From the NCBI GenBank assembly GCA_018267095.1, contig JAFDZC010000008.1, forward strand, positions 62,001 through 126,000: DNA of 64,000 nt, read 5' to 3'. This DNA is from Bacteroidota bacterium (lineage in GTDB: Bacteria; Bacteroidota; Bacteroidia; Flavobacteriales; Flavobacteriaceae). The notes under the pieces are model-generated. The model made no database searches. It saw nothing but the letters and a program-made list of their open reading frames with translations, and was not told where the DNA came from. A program made the position numbers and the translations under genes. Of this stretch, positions 42,847 through 51,411 are shown one piece after another; the first letter of the stretch is position 1, and the number at the start of each line of letters is the position of its first letter.

Positions 42847-44379
42847 CTAATCGAAAAGCATTTCTCTGAATTTCTTTCCGATAAGTAGACTAAGTTTTTG
42901 TTTATAGTCTTCAATCAGCCATTCTTTGTAGTTTTTACTGCAATGGCTCAAACAGTTGGCGTATTTTTTCATACGTGACTCGATATCATCTGCCAACTCC
43001 CGCGCTAATTGTCTGGCAGCATTGAGATCTGAAGCATTTTCAACACACATGACAGCATGCTGTTCTAATGATTTTTCGATAACGACTTTTGATCGCTGAT
43101 TCGAAGCAATTGCTTTTTTATGTTCTTCATCCACATCAAAATCAATCACAGCTGTTTTAGCAAATTTAGCTCTGAGTTCTGGCGGCATTTGATATTTGAA
43201 ATTCTGTTCAATTTCAGCATCATCCCGAAGGCTTTCTAAGTATAATTCCGGCGCTTTAAATATGTGCTGCCAATTTACTGGATCGCTCCAAAGTCCGAAT
43301 CGAGCGGCATTATTCCCCAAATCAATTACTGTAAATTCATCTTTATTGTGCAATTTTCTCGATCCGCGACCGATCATCTGAAAATAAAGTGTCAACGATT
43401 TAGTAGCGCGATTCAGAATGATGCATTCAACAGTCGGTTCATCAAAACCTGTCGTAAGAATTCCCACCGAGGTCAAAACCGCATTGGGTGTGTGTTTGAA
43501 CCATTCTAATATTTCACGGCGCTCTTCAGGCCCGGTAGTGTTGTCTAAGTGACGAACATCTATTCCTGCTGCTCTAAACGTATCATAAACATATAAAGAT
43601 GTGTTGATTCCGTTGTTGAAAATCAGTGTTTTTTTTGCCAAACATTTCTCGGTATATGCGTGCAAAAGTTTTTCTTGCATCACCATATTCGAATATAGAT
43701 CATCCGAAGATTTTACGGTATAATCGCCGTTGATTCCTACTTTAAGTGAAGTCAATCCAACTTCATAACTGTAGGTGGTCGCTTTAGCTAAAAATCCTTT
43801 TTCAACCAAAGACGCAATAGTATCGCCCACAATGAGTTCGTTGTAGTTTTCATACATCGGCAACTTGATATTCGAGCTGAGCGGTGTCGCTGTTACTCCG
43901 AGAATAAACGAATTATCAAAAAAACGCAATAACTTTCTAAACGAATTGTAGTGCGCCTCATCGATAATCATCAAACCAATGTTATCCAAATGGAATTTTT
44001 TATCGTTGATACGATTTTTGAGTGTTTCAACCATCGCCACAAAACAGTCAAAATCATTCTGATCAGGTAAATCTTTTACTTTGCTGTTGATGATTTTATT
44101 AGTTACGCCAAAACCTTTGAGCATCTTAGAGGTTTGTTTACAAAGCTCAATTCTGTGCGTGAGCACCAACACTTTTTTGTTGTGCTTGGCCAGATATCTT
44201 CGGACGATTTCTGAAAATATAACCGTTTTTCCTCCGCCAGTAGGCAATTGATACAACAAGTGATGATTGTGCGGCGCGTGGTCAATACGCTGAAAGATAG
44301 CATCTATATCTCCCTTTTGGTACTCGTAAAGTTCCTTGGGTTCGTCTTCAACAATCAGTTCGGTGGCGCGCAGCGTCAT
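42847..44379 (-). CDS. Superfamily 2 DEAD/DEAH helicase
   Basis: The 510-residue protein has the SF2 helicase core. Walker A is PTGGGKT at 46-52, DEAH at 140-143, TATP at about 163-166, and the C-terminal lobe carries 'VGILTTGFDEP' and QMIGRGSRKL. The first 350 residues resemble the type III restriction/XPB-like helicase family (COG1061). The C-terminal 150 residues are charged and helical without a nuclease domain. A DNA or RNA remodelling role is likely, but no partner is obvious: the next gene upstream is DUF6155. A minus-strand -7 element TACTTTTG at 44407-44400 lies 20 bp before the start. Confidence 0.85.
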   Translation of the reverse strand: MTLRATELIVEDEPKELYEYQKGDIDAIFQRIDHAPHNHHLLYQLPTGGGKTVIFSEIVRRYLAKHNKKVLVLTHRIELCKQTSKMLKGFGVTNKIINSKVKDLPDQNDFDCFVAMVETLKNRINDKKFHLDNIGLMIIDEAHYNSFRKLLRFFDNSFILGVTATPLSSNIKLPMYENYNELIVGDTIASLVEKGFLAKATTYSYEVGLTSLKVGINGDYTVKSSDDLYSNMVMQEKLLHAYTEKCLAKKTLIFNNGINTSLYVYDTFRAAGIDVRHLDNTTGPEERREILEWFKHTPNAVLTSVGILTTGFDEPTVECIILNRATKSLTLYFQMIGRGSRKLHNKDEFTVIDLGNNAARFGLWSDPVNWQHIFKAPELYLESLRDDAEIEQNFKYQMPPELRAKFAKTAVIDFDVDEEHKKAIASNQRSKVVIEKSLEQHAVMCVENASDLNAARQLARELADDIESRMKKYANCLSHCSKNYKEWLIEDYKQKLSLLIGKKFREMLFD

Positions 44380-44458
44380 ATCAATTTTGAATAATTTTGC
44401 AAAAGTACAGCTAAAAAAGACTTATCGAAGATTTTTTTTTCGGGTTTATTGAAAAATT

Positions 44459-44968
44459 TTAAAACTGCTCCAAAATCATTTCAAAAGCGAACAAATTGGG
44501 CCATTGCTGCGCACGGATTCTAAATGTCAAAACTTCTACTCTATCGATACAAGTTTTAACAAGTCCTTTTTCAATAACAAAAGAAACAAGCTGCTCGAAC
44601 GAATTGAGTACACTTCTGTAAAAGACCTCTGAAGTCTGAGGTTTTTGTTCTGAAAACTGAAGCATCGTTTCAAGATTAAACAGCATCAAATCGGTTAACA
44701 AATGGGGCTCCATACCCAAGGTCATGTAATGTTTGATAAATTTCTGAGCCACCGATCGTCTGGCTTTGGGTTTTCGGCGCTTGAGCGGAAAATATTCATT
44801 GTAAATTTTGGCTTTTGCCTCGTCCAATAGTTTATCTTCATTGGGTTTGAATACAAAATCATAATAGGTTTTTACCGCCGGAAACTTCTGGTAAAGCTCC
44901 ATAATTTGATCTTGAAGATGCTCTTGCGGCAGCTGCTGTAAATATTTCTTTAACTCGCGTTTACTCAT
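44459..44968 (-). CDS. DUF6155 family protein
   Basis: I use the ATG at 44968 (MSKRELKKYLQQLPQEHL, 169 residues); a TTG seven codons earlier seems less likely. The protein is all-helical and charged, with the DUF6155 pattern 'LKKYLQQLPQEHLQDQI' and 'YDFVFKP..DKLLDEAKAKI'. No catalytic motif is visible and the family has no established role. Similar proteins are common in Bacteroidota and Firmicutes. The gene stands 80 bp before the helicase and divergent from the DUF3817 gene. Confidence 0.75.
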   Translation of the reverse strand: MSKRELKKYLQQLPQEHLQDQIMELYQKFPAVKTYYDFVFKPNEDKLLDEAKAKIYNEYFPLKRRKPKARRSVAQKFIKHYMTLGMEPHLLTDLMLFNLETMLQFSEQKPQTSEVFYRSVLNSFEQLVSFVIEKGLVKTCIDRVEVLTFRIRAQQWPNLFAFEMILEQF

Positions 44969-45064
44969 CGCAAAAAAATTGTCTGACAAAAATACGCTGG
45001 TTTTGATTTAAATCAGTTGGTTTATTTAATTTTGAGCCAATCAAATTTGTCATACCTATTTGCT

Positions 45065-45340
45065 ATGAAATTATTCAAGAAAATTGCCCTTTTTGAAGGC
45101 TTGTCGCTTCTGCTTTTGCTTTTTTTTGCCATGCCCATGAAATACATCTTTAATCAACCTGAATTTGTTCGCGTTATCGGAATGGCACACGGTTTACTCT
45201 TTATTGCCTACATCGGCCTCGCCATCATGTGCAAATCTGAAGAAAAATGGGATAATAAAAATTTCGTAATTATTTGTCTGGCTTCAATTGTTCCGTTTGG
45301 CACTTTTTATATCGAGCGAAAATATCTGAGCAATGCATAA
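45065..45340 (+). CDS. DUF3817 integral membrane protein
   Basis: I start at the ATG at 45065 (MKLFKKIALFEGLSLLLL, 91 residues), as the upstream frame has no good start. Three hydrophobic helices are visible at about 10-28, 35-60 and 70-84, with 'GMAHGLLFIAYIGLA' and the C-terminal 'PFGTFYIERKYL', both typical of DUF3817 (YdzA-like) proteins. The stop overlaps the MscS gene start by 8 bases, so the two are coupled. The function of DUF3817 is not established. Confidence 0.85.
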   Translation: MKLFKKIALFEGLSLLLLLFFAMPMKYIFNQPEFVRVIGMAHGLLFIAYIGLAIMCKSEEKWDNKNFVIICLASIVPFGTFYIERKYLSNA

Positions 45341-46589
45341 AACACTTGAATTCATCTACGGTTGGTGCTATCCGCTTTTGCGCAAATGGGATTTGGGCGA
45401 TACATTCGCTTCTTACACAAGTTTGGCGGTAAACATTGTCATTCTTAGCTTTTTAGCCTATAACATTTATTTTGTCTTTAGGTTTTTGCTCGTAACAGTG
45501 ATGGCGGTTGCTGCCAAAAAAACCAATACTCGATTTGACGATTTGCTCATCAGCAACAAAACCACCAAATATATTGCACACTTGATTCCGCTGTTGTTTA
45601 TCTATAAGTCGGTTCCGGTCATTCTCAATGATTTTGTGTATTGGGAAACGATTTTCGGAAAACTCGTGGGTATATACATCATTCTACTTGTTTTATGGAT
45701 TGTCCGCACCATTTTTAATGCCCTGCGCGATTATTTAAAACTCAAACCAAAATACAGCGACAAGCCAATTGATAGCTATATTCAGGTAATCATGATTATT
45801 CTTTGGGTTATTGGAATTACTATGATTATTTATGAATTGTTCGGAATCAAAGCGCAAACATTGCTCACCACTTTGGGAGCGGTTTCAGCGATTGTGATTT
45901 TGATATTTCGCGATACGATTCTTGGATTTGTGGCCAGCGTACAGGTTTCGCTCAACGATATGGTGCGCATCGGCGACTGGATTACTTTTGACAAATACGG
46001 AGCTGACGGCGATGTGATTGAAATTAATTTGGCCACGGTAAAAGTTCGAAACTTTGACTACACCACGACGACCATTCCAACCTACAGTTTGATTTCAGAC
46101 TCGTTCAGAAACTGGCGAGGCATGCTCAATTCAGACGGAAGACGTATTAAAAGGCATATTCTCATCAGGGCTAAAAGTATTCGATTTTTAAGCCCCGAAG
46201 AATTGCAAAATCTCAAAAAAATCGAACTAATCAGTCAGTATATTGAAACACGCCAAACTGAAATTGACCGTTTTAATATTTCGCACAAAGTTGACAAATC
46301 ATTACCCATTAACGGGCGCAACCTGACCAATTTTGGATTGTTTAGAAAATACATTACCAACTATCTTGAAAACTATCCAAGCCTAAACAAAGATATGATA
46401 TTGCTATGCAGACAGTTACAACCAACAGCTCAAGGTATTCCTTTAGAAATTTACACCTTTACAAAAGATAAGAAATTCGAGAACTATGAGTACATCATGG
46501 CCGATATTTTTGACCATATCATAGCCTCAATCGGTTACTTTGATTTAGAAATTTTTGAGCTTTCAACCGGTAAAGAAATTCAGAGCTAA
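45333..46589 (+). CDS. MscS-family mechanosensitive channel (YbdG/MscM-like)
   Basis: The 418-residue protein has about five membrane helices at residues 20-190 and the MscS pore and beta domain after them: 'TLLTTLGAVSAIVILIFRD' is the pore-lining helix and 'GDWITFDKYGADGDVIEI' the beta domain. A longer C-terminal cytoplasmic domain (about 255-418) with 'PTAQGIPLEIYTFTKDK' is typical of the YbdG branch. Such channels open under membrane tension and release solutes after osmotic downshock. It overlaps the DUF3817 gene and converges with the thioesterase gene, with only 1 bp between stops. Confidence 0.9.
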   Translation: MHKTLEFIYGWCYPLLRKWDLGDTFASYTSLAVNIVILSFLAYNIYFVFRFLLVTVMAVAAKKTNTRFDDLLISNKTTKYIAHLIPLLFIYKSVPVILNDFVYWETIFGKLVGIYIILLVLWIVRTIFNALRDYLKLKPKYSDKPIDSYIQVIMIILWVIGITMIIYELFGIKAQTLLTTLGAVSAIVILIFRDTILGFVASVQVSLNDMVRIGDWITFDKYGADGDVIEINLATVKVRNFDYTTTTIPTYSLISDSFRNWRGMLNSDGRRIKRHILIRAKSIRFLSPEELQNLKKIELISQYIETRQTEIDRFNISHKVDKSLPINGRNLTNFGLFRKYITNYLENYPSLNKDMILLCRQLQPTAQGIPLEIYTFTKDKKFENYEYIMADIFDHIIASIGYFDLEIFELSTGKEIQS

Positions 46590-46590
46590 A

Positions 46591-46983
46591 TTATCGATCG
46601 CCTAATCTTTCTCTTACGTATTCAACTTTGGTTTTCCCGTGTGGTTTTGGTTTTCCATCTTCGCCCAAACTTACCATGGTAATCGTGTCGATGGTGATAA
46701 TCGTCTCCCAAGTGCGCATATTTCTGACCTCGCATTTTAAAGTGAGTGAACTGGTTCCAAACTTGACAACATCGATACCGATTTCTACAATATCTCCTTG
46801 CCTAGCCGAACTGCGAAAATTTATTTCAGACATATGCTTGGTAACCACTCTTGAATTTTCAAGCTGCACCACCGAGTATAAGGCGATTTCTTCATCAATC
46901 CAAGCGAGCAATCTTCCACCAAACAAAGTGGCATTTGGGTTTAAATCTTCAGGTTTAACCCATTTTCTAGTATGAAATCTCAT
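46591..46983 (-). CDS. YciA-type acyl-CoA thioesterase
   Basis: The 130-residue hotdog protein has the acyl-CoA hydrolase signature 'NPNATLFGGRLLAWIDE' at about 14-30 with the conserved asparagine, GG and aspartate, plus 'INFRSSARQGDIVEI'. It would hydrolyse acyl-CoA esters in the cytoplasm. It overlaps the Nudix gene upstream by 4 bases (46980-46983), so these are co-transcribed. It is not closely related to the hotdog protein in the aromatic operon. Confidence 0.88.
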   Translation of the reverse strand: MRFHTRKWVKPEDLNPNATLFGGRLLAWIDEEIALYSVVQLENSRVVTKHMSEINFRSSARQGDIVEIGIDVVKFGTSSLTLKCEVRNMRTWETIITIDTITMVSLGEDGKPKPHGKTKVEYVRERLGDR

Positions 46984-47402
46984 AATACAGTTGAATGTTT
47001 TTGCAATGCAAATTTAATAATCTCATCGTGATCAAAAGCCAATTCAGGCAAATCAATGATATCAAACCAACAAGCTTCTAAAGCGTCATCTGCAGCCAAA
47101 GCATCGTCTGAATTATCTACAAATCCAATATAAGCCACTGAAACAACATGACCACGCGGATCGCGGTTGGGTTTCCCAAAAACTCTTAGTTGTTGTAAAC
47201 TGGCTTGAATATTTGTTTCTTCAAATAATTCTCGAACCGCGGCATCATCGGGATTTTCGTTGTCATCAACATAACCTCCGGGCAATGCCCAACAGAGCTT
47301 GTAGGGCTCATTTTTTCGTTGAATTAACAAAACCGAAAGCCTACTTTGAATGCGCTTGAATAGCACTATATCAACTGTTAAAAAAATATTCGAAACCCTC
47401 AT
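46980..47402 (-). CDS. Nudix hydrolase
   Basis: The 140-residue protein has the Nudix box from about residue 41: G-x5-E-x7-REL-x-EET-N-I (GGYVDDNENPDDAAVRELFE onward). The second-last conserved glycine is asparagine (ETNI), a substitution also seen in ADP-ribose/NrtR-like members. The catalytic glutamates are intact. The 'WALPGGYVD' start suggests a nucleoside diphosphate-linked substrate such as ADP-ribose. It is the first gene of a two-gene operon with the thioesterase. Confidence 0.88.
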   Translation of the reverse strand: MRVSNIFLTVDIVLFKRIQSRLSVLLIQRKNEPYKLCWALPGGYVDDNENPDDAAVRELFEETNIQASLQQLRVFGKPNRDPRGHVVSVAYIGFVDNSDDALAADDALEACWFDIIDLPELAFDHDEIIKFALQKHSTVL

Positions 47403-47468
47403 AAAAACAAGCTTTTAGTCGTTGAAAAGTTGTGTAAAAATAGTGCATAGCTTTTATTTGACAAATGG

Positions 47469-47498
47469 TTGAATATTAAATCTAAACTACTATATTTG
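47469..47498 (+). promoter_or_regulatory. Bacteroidota sigma-A promoter of the OmpA-family gene
   Basis: TTG at 47469-47471, a 19-bp spacer and TATATTTG at 47491-47498 match the TTG-N19-TAnnTTTG consensus exactly. Transcription would start near 47505, about 40 bp before the ATG at 47544. Confidence 0.8.
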
Positions 47499-47543
47499 CA
47501 GCATAAGTGTTAAAACTAACGATACGAAGTTAAATTCAAAACT

Positions 47544-48899
47544 ATGAAACACCGATTACTAGTGTTATCCCTTGCGTTACTATCTGTTACTGCCGGTTAT
47601 TCGCAGAACGAAGATGCTAAAGATTCAAAAGAAGCCAAGGATACAGGTTTAGCAAAAGATTACAATAAATGGACTATTGAATTTACTGCCGGACAAAGCA
47701 AAGGCACACGCCCTTTTAAAGACGGATATTATTCAAGTAACCCTGATCAAATGTTTGGTTCAATTCGTGTGAACTCCTTCAGTTTAGGAGTTAGATATAT
47801 GTTCAGTGCTAGATTCGGTTTAAAAGCTGATATCAGTTCAGACTATTTAACCAACAACAAAACAACAACTAGTAACGACTTCAAACTACAACAATATCGA
47901 TTTGGAATTCAAGGAGTTGTGAATGCTTCGCGTTTGTTTAACATTCAACAAGAATTAGGAAGATTGAGTATTCTTATCCATGCCGGTCTTCAAGCTGCTA
48001 GAGCTACCCCAAAATTGAAAGAACCAAGCGATCCGACCAATTACTACAACAAATCAGAATTAAATTTAGGTGTTATGTTTGGAATTTCACCTGAGTTTAG
48101 AATTTCTAAAAAGTTTTCAATTATCGGAGATTTTAGCACCCTCAATAACTTTAGACAACACTTTACCTGGGATGGTCACATTTCTGATCAGAAAAACAAC
48201 TTATCCGGTCAGATGGTTATGGCATCATTGGGCATCACCTACTCATTCGGGAAAGATGATATTCACGGTGACTGGGCTATTATTGACGAGGGAAAACTCA
48301 AACAAGTTGAAGAGCTCGACAAACGTATCGGTGAGTTAGAAACCATGATGAATGATAGTGACAAAGACGGTGTGCCGGATTATCTCGACGTAGAAAACAA
48401 CTCTATTTCAGGAGTTGCAGTTGACACCAAAGGCCGTATGGTTGATGTAAACAAAAATGGCGTTCCTGATGAGCTTGAAAAATACATGACCGATAATTAT
48501 GTAGACAAATCTAATATCAAGGAAACCATCGAATCTACCAATGCAGACATGGTTAAACGTTTGATTAATGAAGGTTACGTAACCACCTATTTCGATACTA
48601 ATAAAACCACACCAACCAATGTTTCAACTGAAGGCATTGACTTTATGTTGACCTTCCTCAGAAACAACCCTTCAGCTAGTATTGACATCATTGGACATGC
48701 GGATGAAATTGGCAAAAGCGCATACAACGATAAACTTTCAGTTGGCCGTGCTAATACTGTTAGAAACACACTCATCAAAGCAGGTGTTAATCCAGATAGA
48801 TTACACGTAGTAAGTGAGGGCGAAGACAACTCTGTAGCTATTGATTCTGGTGATGCTAGAAGATTGGTCAGAAGAGTAACTTTCAAAGTTCGTAATTAA
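47544..48899 (+). CDS. OmpA-family outer membrane protein
   Basis: The 451-residue precursor has a signal peptide (1-20, ending TAGYSQ) and an N-terminal beta-barrel of about 220 residues. A short acidic linker with calcium-binding type repeats follows (DSDKDGVPDYLDVENN and DVNKNGVPDELEK, about 272-315). The C-terminal OmpA peptidoglycan-binding domain spans about 335-451, with 'IDIIGHADEIGKSAYND' and 'LSVGRANTVRNTL'. It should anchor the outer membrane to the wall. A strong promoter and a strong terminator flank it, so it is an abundant single-gene transcript. Confidence 0.93.
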   Translation: MKHRLLVLSLALLSVTAGYSQNEDAKDSKEAKDTGLAKDYNKWTIEFTAGQSKGTRPFKDGYYSSNPDQMFGSIRVNSFSLGVRYMFSARFGLKADISSDYLTNNKTTTSNDFKLQQYRFGIQGVVNASRLFNIQQELGRLSILIHAGLQAARATPKLKEPSDPTNYYNKSELNLGVMFGISPEFRISKKFSIIGDFSTLNNFRQHFTWDGHISDQKNNLSGQMVMASLGITYSFGKDDIHGDWAIIDEGKLKQVEELDKRIGELETMMNDSDKDGVPDYLDVENNSISGVAVDTKGRMVDVNKNGVPDELEKYMTDNYVDKSNIKETIESTNADMVKRLINEGYVTTYFDTNKTTPTNVSTEGIDFMLTFLRNNPSASIDIIGHADEIGKSAYNDKLSVGRANTVRNTLIKAGVNPDRLHVVSEGEDNSVAIDSGDARRLVRRVTFKVRN

Positions 48900-48922
48900 C
48901 ATTAGATTATTAATAACTACCC

Positions 48923-48953
48923 AAAACCTCCGCCCAACAGCGGAGGTTTTTTT
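48923..48953 (+). terminator. Rho-independent terminator after the OmpA-family gene
   Basis: AAAACCTCCGC (48923-48933) pairs perfectly with GCGGAGGTTTT (48940-48950) around CCAACA, followed by T residues to 48953. Confidence 0.9.
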
Positions 48954-48971
48954 ATTAACTTTAAAACAAAA

Positions 48972-49376
48972 ATGGAAGCGCGCGACACCTTTTTGTTAGA
49001 ACTCCGCGGCGGTTCAATTGGCCATATTGACGCAATGTCATCGGCTGATGAACGTTTTCAGAACCAAACTCTGCGCCCTATTCTCAAACTTCAAAATGAT
49101 TTGTTTGTTGATGTTTTTAAAAATCACATCAGCAAACACAAAAACGTCTTCTACTCTTTTTCAATCGAAAAGAAATTTCAGTTTATTGAGAATTCAATTC
49201 AAAAAGATATCAAGTTTCGAAATGCGCTCAAAGGAATGATTATCGCTCTTTTCACCACAGAAGAATACCAAACCTACACGCTGAATTCATCCGCACTCAA
49301 CAAACGGATGATGAACATGCTCATTGAGCGGCTCAAAAATCAAATTCAGTTGTTTGAAACCTACGATGTAGCCTAA
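48972..49376 (+). CDS. Hypothetical helical protein
   Basis: The 134 residues are mostly helical and charged with no signal peptide, membrane segment or metal-binding motif. The start reads MEARDTFLLELRGGSIGHID and a central segment 'YSFSIEKKFQFIENSIQKD' looks conserved in character. I recognise a similar small protein in other flavobacteria but cannot assign a function. It lies 18 bp behind the OmpA terminator and ahead of a strong hairpin terminator at 49406, so it is probably a small transcript on its own. Confidence 0.65.
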   Translation: MEARDTFLLELRGGSIGHIDAMSSADERFQNQTLRPILKLQNDLFVDVFKNHISKHKNVFYSFSIEKKFQFIENSIQKDIKFRNALKGMIIALFTTEEYQTYTLNSSALNKRMMNMLIERLKNQIQLFETYDVA

Positions 49377-49405
49377 AATCAATAAAAATCAAAGGAACTC
49401 ATTAA

Positions 49406-49443
49406 AAAACAGTCACTGAAACAGTTGACTGTTTTGTTTTTTT
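49406..49443 (+). terminator. Rho-independent terminator
   Basis: AAAACAGTCA (49406-49415) pairs perfectly with TGACTGTTTT (49426-49435); a T-run follows to 49443. It closes the transcript of the 48972 gene. The remaining sequence to 49620 is AT-rich and should hold the promoter of the ligase operon, but no exact TAnnTTTG is visible. Confidence 0.85.
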
Positions 49444-49620
49444 ATCAATGGTTTTGGAGCAATTATTTCATTTTTTGATATTTCGCTAATTATCCATCAA
49501 AACATTAATATTTATCATAAATATCAACACAAACCGCATTAATAGTGACGTTTCTCGTATATTTTTATTAAACTTGTTTATTCATCTTGATACCTTAATT
49601 AATATTACTTGCATTTTTTT

Positions 49621-50334
49621 ATGAAGGAAGAATTTTTCAAATGGTACTCACCTAATCTCAGCCGTGAAATCGAAATGCTTGTGTTTGGCCATGCCGGCTA
49701 TCCGGTGATTTTATTTCCAACCTCGATGGGTAGCTATCACGAAAACAAAGACCAAGGTTTAATCGAATCGGCTCGCTGGTATCTCGAACAAGGTTTGATA
49801 CAGATTTTTTGCCCAAACAGTATTGACAAAGACAGTTTTTACAACAAACAAATCCATCCAGCACATCGCATTCAGAATCATACTTGGTACGATAAAATGA
49901 TTTGCCACGAAATTGTTGAACGCGTCAAAAACAACACCTATTCCGGAAAAGTGGCTGTAGCCGGTTGTAGTTTTGGCGGATACCATGCGGCCAATTTTGC
50001 TTTTCGACATCCCGGATATGTAAGCCATATGTTTTCGATGAGTGGCGCTTTTGACATCAAGAGTTTTATGGAGGGTTATCACGATGAAAACGTTTATTAC
50101 AACAGTCCCGAAGATTACTTGCACGGACTCAATGACCACGAACTTTGGAATATGGACATCATTCTCGGGACATCAAATTGGGATATTTGTTTTGACGCCA
50201 ATTTAAAGCTCAGTCGGGTTTTAGCCGCACGCGATATTCCACATTGGCTCGACATCAGACCGGAACGACAGCACGATTGGCCGGTTTGGCGCGAAATGTT
50301 TCCGCATTATTTATCAAGAATCAAATTTTTCTAA
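49621..50334 (+). CDS. Alpha/beta hydrolase (esterase D-like), first gene of the amide-ligase operon
   Basis: I choose the ATG at 49621 (MKEEFFKWYSPNLSREIEM, 237 residues). The fold is an esterase of the alpha/beta hydrolase family, with the nucleophile S117 in AGCSFGGYHAANFAFRHP and a likely catalytic histidine in the C-terminal 'RQHDWPVW'. 'YPVILFPTSMGSYHENKDQG' forms the oxyanion region. There is no signal peptide, so it acts in the cytoplasm. It starts a tight five-gene plus operon with an ATP-grasp protein 18 bp downstream. It probably cuts or transfers an ester or amide of the product rather than serving general lipid metabolism. Confidence 0.8.
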   Translation: MKEEFFKWYSPNLSREIEMLVFGHAGYPVILFPTSMGSYHENKDQGLIESARWYLEQGLIQIFCPNSIDKDSFYNKQIHPAHRIQNHTWYDKMICHEIVERVKNNTYSGKVAVAGCSFGGYHAANFAFRHPGYVSHMFSMSGAFDIKSFMEGYHDENVYYNSPEDYLHGLNDHELWNMDIILGTSNWDICFDANLKLSRVLAARDIPHWLDIRPERQHDWPVWREMFPHYLSRIKFF

Positions 50335-50352
50335 ACATAACAACTTGAACTC

Positions 50353-51300
50353 ATGAAAAAGATTGGAATTTTATTTGGCATGGAAGACACTTTCCCGCAA
50401 GCCTTTATTGAAAGAGTCAACTCAAAAAATGAAAAAGGCATCATCGCCGAAGCCGTATCTATAGACAAAGTCATTCAAAACCAAGGCGGAGAATACGCTG
50501 TCATCATTGACCGTATCTCGCAAGACGTTCCTTTTTACCGCGCATATTTAAAGAACATGGCGCTCACCGGAACCAACGTCATCAACAATCCGTTTTGGTG
50601 GAGTGCCGATGACAAATTCTTCAACAACTGTTTGGCGGATACATTGGGGGTTCCGCTGCCTAAAACTGTCATTTTACCTTCGGCAGAACATCCGACTGAC
50701 ACCACTTCAAAATCATTCAGAAACCTCAAATATCCACTCGATTGGGAAGGTATTTTTAATTATGTAGGCTTTCCGGCTTATATGAAACCTTATGCAGGCG
50801 GCGGCTGGAAAAATGTGTATCGCCTTGAAAACAAAGAAGAGTTTTGGGAAAAACACCGCGAAACCGGACAACTCGTGATGCTCTTGCAGGAAGAAATTGT
50901 ATTTGAATCGTATTTCAGAGTGTATTGTTTGGGCCGAAAAGATGTGCGTATTATGTCTTATGAGCCGCGCAATCCGCATCATTTGCGCTATGTGGTTGAG
51001 AATCCGGTGACCGACAAGAAACTTTTGGCTACCGTTAAAGATTATACCCTGCGTTTGTGTCAAGGTTTGGGTTATGATTTTAATACAGTGGAGTTTGCCG
51101 TGCGCGACGGAATTCCGTATGCGATTGATTTTGGCAATCCGGCGCCCGATGCTGAGTTGACCTCCGTGGGTGCCGAAAATTTTGAATGGGTGGTTGAAAC
51201 TGCAGCAAAAATGGCGATTGGTTTAGCCAAAAAGCACAAAGCCGGAAAAATGAACCTGACTTGGGGCGATTTCATTACAAATTCAGTTCAGCAGAAATAA
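50353..51300 (+). CDS. RimK-like ATP-grasp ligase
   Basis: The 315-residue enzyme shows the ATP-grasp plan. An N-terminal Rossmann-like part covers 1-110, the ATP-binding lysine is in 'PAYMKPYAGGGWKNVY' at about 145-160, and a hinge 'LLQEEIVFESYFRVYCLGRK' is followed by the metal-binding segment 'VEFAVRDGIPYAIDFGNP'. ATP-grasp enzymes activate a carboxylate as acyl phosphate and join it to an amine or thiol. Its length and motifs are nearest the RimK/D-ala-D-ala group. Together with the YbdK-type and amidotransferase genes in the same operon it points to assembly of a peptide-like small molecule. Substrates are unknown. Confidence 0.8.
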   Translation: MKKIGILFGMEDTFPQAFIERVNSKNEKGIIAEAVSIDKVIQNQGGEYAVIIDRISQDVPFYRAYLKNMALTGTNVINNPFWWSADDKFFNNCLADTLGVPLPKTVILPSAEHPTDTTSKSFRNLKYPLDWEGIFNYVGFPAYMKPYAGGGWKNVYRLENKEEFWEKHRETGQLVMLLQEEIVFESYFRVYCLGRKDVRIMSYEPRNPHHLRYVVENPVTDKKLLATVKDYTLRLCQGLGYDFNTVEFAVRDGIPYAIDFGNPAPDAELTSVGAENFEWVVETAAKMAIGLAKKHKAGKMNLTWGDFITNSVQQK

Positions 51301-51411
51301 TCAAACGTAAGCCAATTTCCTAGCCCGGATGGCCGCGGCAGCTTTTGGGCGCTTTCTTTAAGCGCACAAAACTACAGCAAACAGCCGGATAAGCTTCAAA
51401 AAAATACGATC
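51301..51411 (+). other. GC-rich intercistronic hairpin region
   Basis: This 111-bp spacer inside the operon is richer in GC than its surroundings. GCGCTT (51349-51354) pairs with AAGCGC (51360-51365). TAGCCCGGATGGCCGCGGCA at 51321-51340 resembles one arm of the flavobacterial intergenic repeat at 3401. There is no T-run, so it may stabilise or process the message. Confidence 0.45.
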